From assembly GCA_028023455.1 (NCBI GenBank), contig JAQFVV010000517.1, forward strand, positions 1 to 64,000: a DNA stretch of 64,000 nt. The letters run 5' to 3'. The translations under genes and the position numbers were made by a program. This stretch comes from Epiperipatus broadwayi (taxonomy: Eukaryota > Onychophora > Udeonychophora > Euonychophora > Peripatidae). Shown here one piece after another: positions 59,127 to 64,000 of this stretch. Within the stretch, counting starts at the first letter, position 1; every line of letters starts with the position of its first letter. The notes beneath the pieces were generated by a model, which saw only the letters and a program-made list of their open reading frames with translations, was not told the DNA's origin and did not search any database.

Positions 59127-59819
59127 TAATTTTTTTTAGATATACTTAAAACTTTTACTTTACCATACATTCTTAAAACATATGAATAAAGACATCTGAT
59201 AAAAGACAAATGATCCCCAAGGTGCATTTTATGCTGAACTAGTATTCTTCACTTATCACACATAACTTTTTCACTTGTCTTTATAATTTATTCAGTATTT
59301 TTCAATGCCAAATTATTGCCATTTGATTTACAAGGGTCAAACTTTTTGCATGCATCATCTGAATACCTTAAATATGTAATAAAATGAAACCAAGCCCGAT
59401 TTTATAAGATACCGTACATAATTATTAAATGTATAATTAATTATTAGCTATATTCCGGTTATGATTTGTTTGCTATCTTAAAAAATATCAGATGTAGTCT
59501 ATATATTTTTGAAGATGTAGACATTCGGTAAGCAGATTATAAGTAATATTTATTTATACATGTATTAATAATGAATTATATTTTGGAAAAATCAAGTCCA
59601 GTTTTATTTTATTATTTATAAATTATAAAACAAATTAAATGTACATAAAAACATTTAAAATAATGTATGATGAAGTTTCATACAACAACATAAAGCATAT
59701 TTTAATTAATTTATATAAAAAGAGTTAAAAATTAAATTTTAGAAATTGAAATTACAAAAAAAGCATAATAAAAAAGTGAAGTGAAAGAAAAAAATCAATA
59801 AAAACATTTGGAAAGAGAT

Positions 59820-59874
59820 TGTGTGTGTATATATATATATATATATATACACACACATATCTTTTTCCATAAGG

Positions 59875-59912
<38 letters not shown>

Positions 59913-59920
59913 CCTTATGG
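59820..59920. repeat. two adjacent TA-cored palindromes
   Basis: TGTGTGTATA...TATACACACA at about 59820-59857 is followed by CCATAAGGATAATA (59867-59880), a TA core and TATTATCCTTATGG (59907-59920), all perfect. Confidence 0.9.
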
Positions 59921-59929
59921 CCATATGGT

Positions 59930-62500
59930 CGGGCTTGATGTTTCTCAAGCCATATTTTATCAGTCTATTAACTAAAATTTAAAATTTTGATTATTAATAA
60001 TCTTAAATATTAAATCTGTGATTTGATTGAGTGGTGTGGTCTAGTAATTGTTAGCATTACTGGATGAAAATAGAAAAATTTAATAAATAGATCGCTTTAA
60101 AATGGTAAAGAGTTGGACTATTTAACACATATGTTAGCCTTCTGCTAGATTGTAAGACTTTTCACATACGATTTGTCACATAAGTTAGTTTCAATATTTC
60201 TAATATAATAATTTAACATTGTTATTTAAAAAAATCATAGAAATACTTTAATATTTTACTGTTAAATAATAGCTTTTCAACAGACTTAAAATTATAACTA
60301 TTTTTAAGTTAAACAATATAATTAATCTTTAAATATATTTTACTGTATTTTAAAATATTGTTGAATGGTTTAATTAGTTATCATCTGTGTTTGAAGGTGG
60401 AGATTTATTAATATTTGGCAAATATAATCACAATTATCTGATTGTTTTATTGTTTTACAGTCTGTCCCTTTTGCTAAACGTCTATAAATAGGCTTGCAGA
60501 AATAAAGTAGGTGGAGATGGTTATAGAATGTGAGAGATTATTATAGATTGGGGAAACTATTGTAGATTGTCAGGAATGATAACTGACTGTCAAAGAGGTC
60601 TATCTGTTATTAAAAAGTACAAATGATTTTTTTTTTCAATTATTAATTAAGAATTCATGGAGTATATTTTAAAGGACCTTTCACCCATGGGAGAACACAT
60701 TTTTGACAACCAGCTGATGATTTAAAATTGGAGTTCACTGTCAAGATAAATTTATATCCAAGAAAATGACTGTCAGAAGTAAATTTAAATGTAAGCTGGT
60801 CATGAAACTCATAAGCTTAAAATTTCTTAATTTATTTTACAAGTGTTTTACCTATAACAACCATGAAATACATAATAAATTTAAAATTATAATAAGTAAG
60901 ATATTTTGCAACTTTTCATTCAACAAGGTAAGGTTAAAAGTGAACTATAGTAAGAGTTATACATGACTTTTATTGCTAACTAAAAGGTCTTTATTAAATT
61001 AAATATTACCTTAAAACAGACATGTATAGTATTAATGCATATTTAACATGGTGGAGTTTACAGAATGCACTGAGACCAATTAGTTATTTTATTATGTGTA
61101 ATTAGCAATACTAATAATTCATACTGATATTAAATTCACTAATTATGAACAAATGTACTACTAAAGATAAAGTTTTCAGAAGTATTTTATTGAAATTTTA
61201 ATATAAAATACTAGAAATTACCCCAAACTTAATAAAAGACCGGATGTGACTTTACAAGTTTTCAGTGGATTTGCCACATTTATTAATTAGAATAATAGCA
61301 TTTTGCCAATATTACTTCACAGTTCAACTTAATTACAAATTGATAATTTATCATATTAATATTATTGTGAATGTTAAAAGTACAATAGACTATTTATTGG
61401 ATAACTCAATTATGCCACAAAATGAAATAATTATCCTTTGAAATAGTAACTGAAATCAGCATTCATCTTCAGTATTCAATTTTTTTTAGTTTGAAAGAGT
61501 TACAATTTTTCAAATTATATGATGATTTGACAATTCAGTATGATTATTAATTTGATTAATGTTTACTTAGAGTATCCAGAATGTACCATCCCAATGAAAT
61601 ATATTTTAAAATGCATCTTTTCAAATACTTATGAAATATAATAAAAATTATAATAATATTAAGGAGGATAAATTTTATGCTAATTTTATATTAGAAGTTT
61701 GACTGAGGAAGTTGATATTTTTCTATAATTTACTTGAGGCATGCAATTAGGAACAGTAATTAAGTAGGAGAAATGTAATGAAAAATGAAAAGAGTTATAT
61801 TATTTTGCCATTTGATATTTAATATAATAATTTATTTCATGCTTTGACATTGAATTAGCTATTTGATTGATGTTTACAAGAAAATAGGGTTACTACCATA
61901 GTGTGTGACTTTAGTTATTGTTCATAGGTAACTATAAAAAAGTATTACAGGATAAGAAATGCATGCCATGTGAGGTGTTTGCCTAAAATTTTTTTGATAT
62001 TCAGTAATTCAAAAATTGAATTTTATTTGAAAATTGATTGATTTAATCTAATATTTGAATAATTTGAACAAACACACAGTCTTTAAAAACATTTTGCAAT
62101 GTGTTTTTAAATTTAAAAAAAATGTACTTATATGATATTTAATTATGGGGGATTTAAACTTCAGGAATATAAAGTATACCTGTATTTAAATATTATATAA
62201 TATTTCTGTAATTAATTAGCAAACAAAAAAAATAAACTCTTTTTATAAAAAATAAGATTTGGATATTTATTTATTTTTAAACATATTATAAAAATGTTTG
62301 AAATTTATATCAAATTTAAAAATAATAATAAAACAATTATTTTAATAATATGTGTAATAAATTATTAATAAATAGTAACTATACTTAGAGTTTAAAAATG
62401 TTTTTTATGTAATATTTTTTTAATTACATTAAAAAGAAAACAAGGAAATGAATTAAACAAATTTGATAGAGCAAAGTAGTTCTCACTAAAAATAAAAAAA
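59930..62500. other. AT-rich non-coding stretch
   Basis: No gene was recognised. The 66-codon frame at 60766-60966 is A/T driven. Confidence 0.5.
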
Positions 62501-62504
62501 ATAA

Positions 62505-62852
62505 GTGTACACATGTGATTGTTTCAAGCTTCCATCTATTGATGAAAAATATAAATTTAAAGGGTGTCATAAAAATAGTAAATGCATTAAAAATCTAATG
62601 AGTGTTAACAGTGGCAAACAATGTCAAAGTCGAATTGCTTGTCTAAAATATTTTTTATTTCTTGTTTCTAATGGGTTCATAACAGTAAAACCTAAAATAA
62701 CATTTTACATAAGTTTACAAATTTTTATACATGCAAACACACTTTATCCATATACAAAACAAAATGATTTATCTAAATATAAAATCAAAGATATTGTTAA
62801 AAAAGTTAACATCACACATATGACATTAATGAGATTTTTAATCTTCATTTAA
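62505..62852 (+). other. orphan open frame, 115 codons, probably not a gene
   Basis: The frame opens with GTG, not ATG. Its first 60 residues have six Cys and a Lys-rich composition. An AG precedes it and a GTAAAA follows near 62686, so an internal exon is conceivable. The spacing of Cys does not fit EGF or other domains I know, and the rest is hydrophobic and A/T driven. It is recorded because it is the longest unexplained frame in the right third of the window. Confidence 0.15.
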
Positions 62853-63119
62853 AATAAAAATGAAATAAAATTTCCAGTGATCTAATAATGTTATTTAGTA
62901 AAAGCAGTTTGTTTGGTATTATTCCATGTTTTAAGCTGCCATAACATTGAATGTTATTTAGAAAATTTTCATTATTTAATGATTTAAAAATAATTAACAG
63001 TGTATAATTAACTCTTGAAAAATACATTATTTATTTTCTTCTTGCCATAAAAACAAATTTTATCCCAATCATCACACCAAGCACTAATAATATTGAAAGG
63101 TGGGATTTATTTAGATTAA

Positions 63120-63245
63120 TCAAATGAGGATTGCCTTTATTTTTATCTAAAGTGACTGTGGTGAAAAATATATTGTAACAGGGGCTGGGTTTAAACCATG
63201 TCCCAAGTTTAAAAATGAAGTCAAGCAGCCACACATATGTAGATA
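63120..63245 (-). mobile_element. SINE-like fragment, decayed
   Basis: The minus strand reads GTGTGGCTGCTTGAC then GGACATGGTTTAAACCCAG. The GTGTGGCTG start, the CATGGTT word and the B-box-like GGTTTAAACCC resemble the head of a tRNA-derived SINE that I associate with cephalopods. The match is from memory and weak. The 67-codon antisense frame at 63031-63234 overlaps it and is not a gene. Confidence 0.35.
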
Positions 63246-63249
63246 TCTT

Positions 63250-64000
63250 TTAAGTATATATTTGATTGAATGAATTAACAAAAGTAATCTTAAGGCTCAA
63301 TTTGTTTTGATGGATTATGTGTGTGTATACATTAAACTATATAGCATGTAAAAAAATATTCTGGAAAAAATGTTTAGTCTCTAAATGTTATTGTATCTAA
63401 CTTTGTTTTAATAGGACAAGAATATGTAGAATGAAACAGCTTTTGTTCTTGTTTATGGAATACTATTAATGTAAATCCTGTTTAAAGTTATGTTCTTTAT
63501 AGTATTCTAACTAGGTTAAAATTATTATTCTATAGTATTCTAACTATACATAAATTTAATAAAAACTTGCTAAAAGCTTTTCTTTTGTGAGTGAAAAAAC
63601 TAAAGACAAAGGAAAACAGTTCTAAAATTGTAATGTTCTGGACTGATGAGATCCCACATGATAAGGTTTAAAATGTAGAATGTTAGGAAGTTTGACAGGA
63701 AATAAGGCCTGAGGACAAAAAGAAGCTTCAAGAAAAATAAAAAAGGATATATATAGCCAAATGAGAATAAAGAGGGGTCTTCTGATTTGTATTTGGTATT
63801 GATTAAAACTTTATGATGTAATTGTGAGTGCTGTCAATTTTTCTGACTTTCAATATTGCAAGTAAAAGATATATGCTAGCTGACATGAGTGTGTTGGGGT
63901 GAAATCATAGACAAGCTGAGTTTTTATTCCTAATAGCCCAAAAAGCAAATCAAAATGGCTCCATGGTCTTGTAATAGATCAAACTTCAGGAATCCACTCC
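63250..64000. other. non-coding stretch to the window end
   Basis: A 15-bp direct duplication (ATAGTATTCTAACTA) lies at about 63499-63545. The last 350 bases are slightly less AT-rich but contain no recognisable protein. Confidence 0.45.

Noticed and set aside
62505-62852. EGF-like exon
   Set aside because: Cys-rich start, but the spacing does not fit EGF or another known domain and the frame begins with GTG.
63640-64000. Tc1/mariner-like transposase piece (FWTDEIPHDK near 63640)
   Set aside because: Only a short resemblance in one frame, with no catalytic triad or terminal repeats visible.

Overview
This window looks like intergenic or deep intronic DNA from a large, strongly AT-rich metazoan genome. 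It has no convincing host gene. The coding signal that can be read is almost all from mobile elements: three lineages of non-LTR retrotransposon (LINE), a Penelope-like element, a piggyBac DNA transposon, an LTR retrotransposon, tRNA-derived SINE-like pieces and several foldback elements. Very long microsatellites (ATCT, ATT/AAT, TA) lie between them. A cephalopod or other mollusc is my best guess from base composition, microsatellite load and the tRNA-like SINE fragments, but the sequence alone does not prove it.

Layout. 0-1.3 kb: the 3' end of a decayed LINE with a poly(A) tail. 2.3-7.3 kb: duplications, a TA-centred palindrome, a 0.6-kb foldback element and a 366-bp ATCT tract. 8.9-12.9 kb: old tandem and inverted repeats and a second, unrelated LINE relic with a readable reverse transcriptase motif A. 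13.9 kb: a 40-bp-arm hairpin. 14.9-17.2 kb: a less AT-rich block and a 373-bp tandem duplication. 17.8-22.3 kb: three tRNA-like SINE fragments on the minus strand.

22.9-30.1 kb (minus strand): a full-length LINE with both reading frames intact. ORF1 has 1265 codons and carries a basic N-terminus, a C2H2-type finger, an RRM-like region and two CCHC-type knuckles. ORF2 has 1073 codons and carries an endonuclease, a reverse transcriptase and a C-terminal Cys/His finger. The frames overlap by 8 nt. Relics of the same family lie at 0-0.8 kb and 51.8-53.5 kb, so this family has been inserting here over a long time. 30.9-31.2 kb: the 3' tail of a third LINE type.

33.0-35.7 kb: two head-to-head copies of a Penelope-like element (reverse transcriptase plus GIY-YIG endonuclease) form a palindrome with 1.3-kb arms. 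37.9-38.6 kb: complementary ATT and AAT tracts. 41.0-44.4 kb: a dead piggyBac element with matching terminal inverted repeats at a TTAA site. 45.1-49.5 kb: an LTR element with two 1.5-kb LTRs, an ATATA target duplication, a polypurine tract and gag but no pol. 50.2-51.4 kb: two exact tandem duplications. 56.4-57.8 kb: nested inverted modules. 57.8-59.9 kb: more palindromes built around TA tracts.

The only element that could still make its own proteins is the LINE at 22.9-30.1 kb. The LTR element lacks pol and would have needed enzymes from elsewhere. The most distinctive theme is inverted symmetry at every scale, from 9-bp arms around TA tracts to the 1.3-kb Penelope palindrome.
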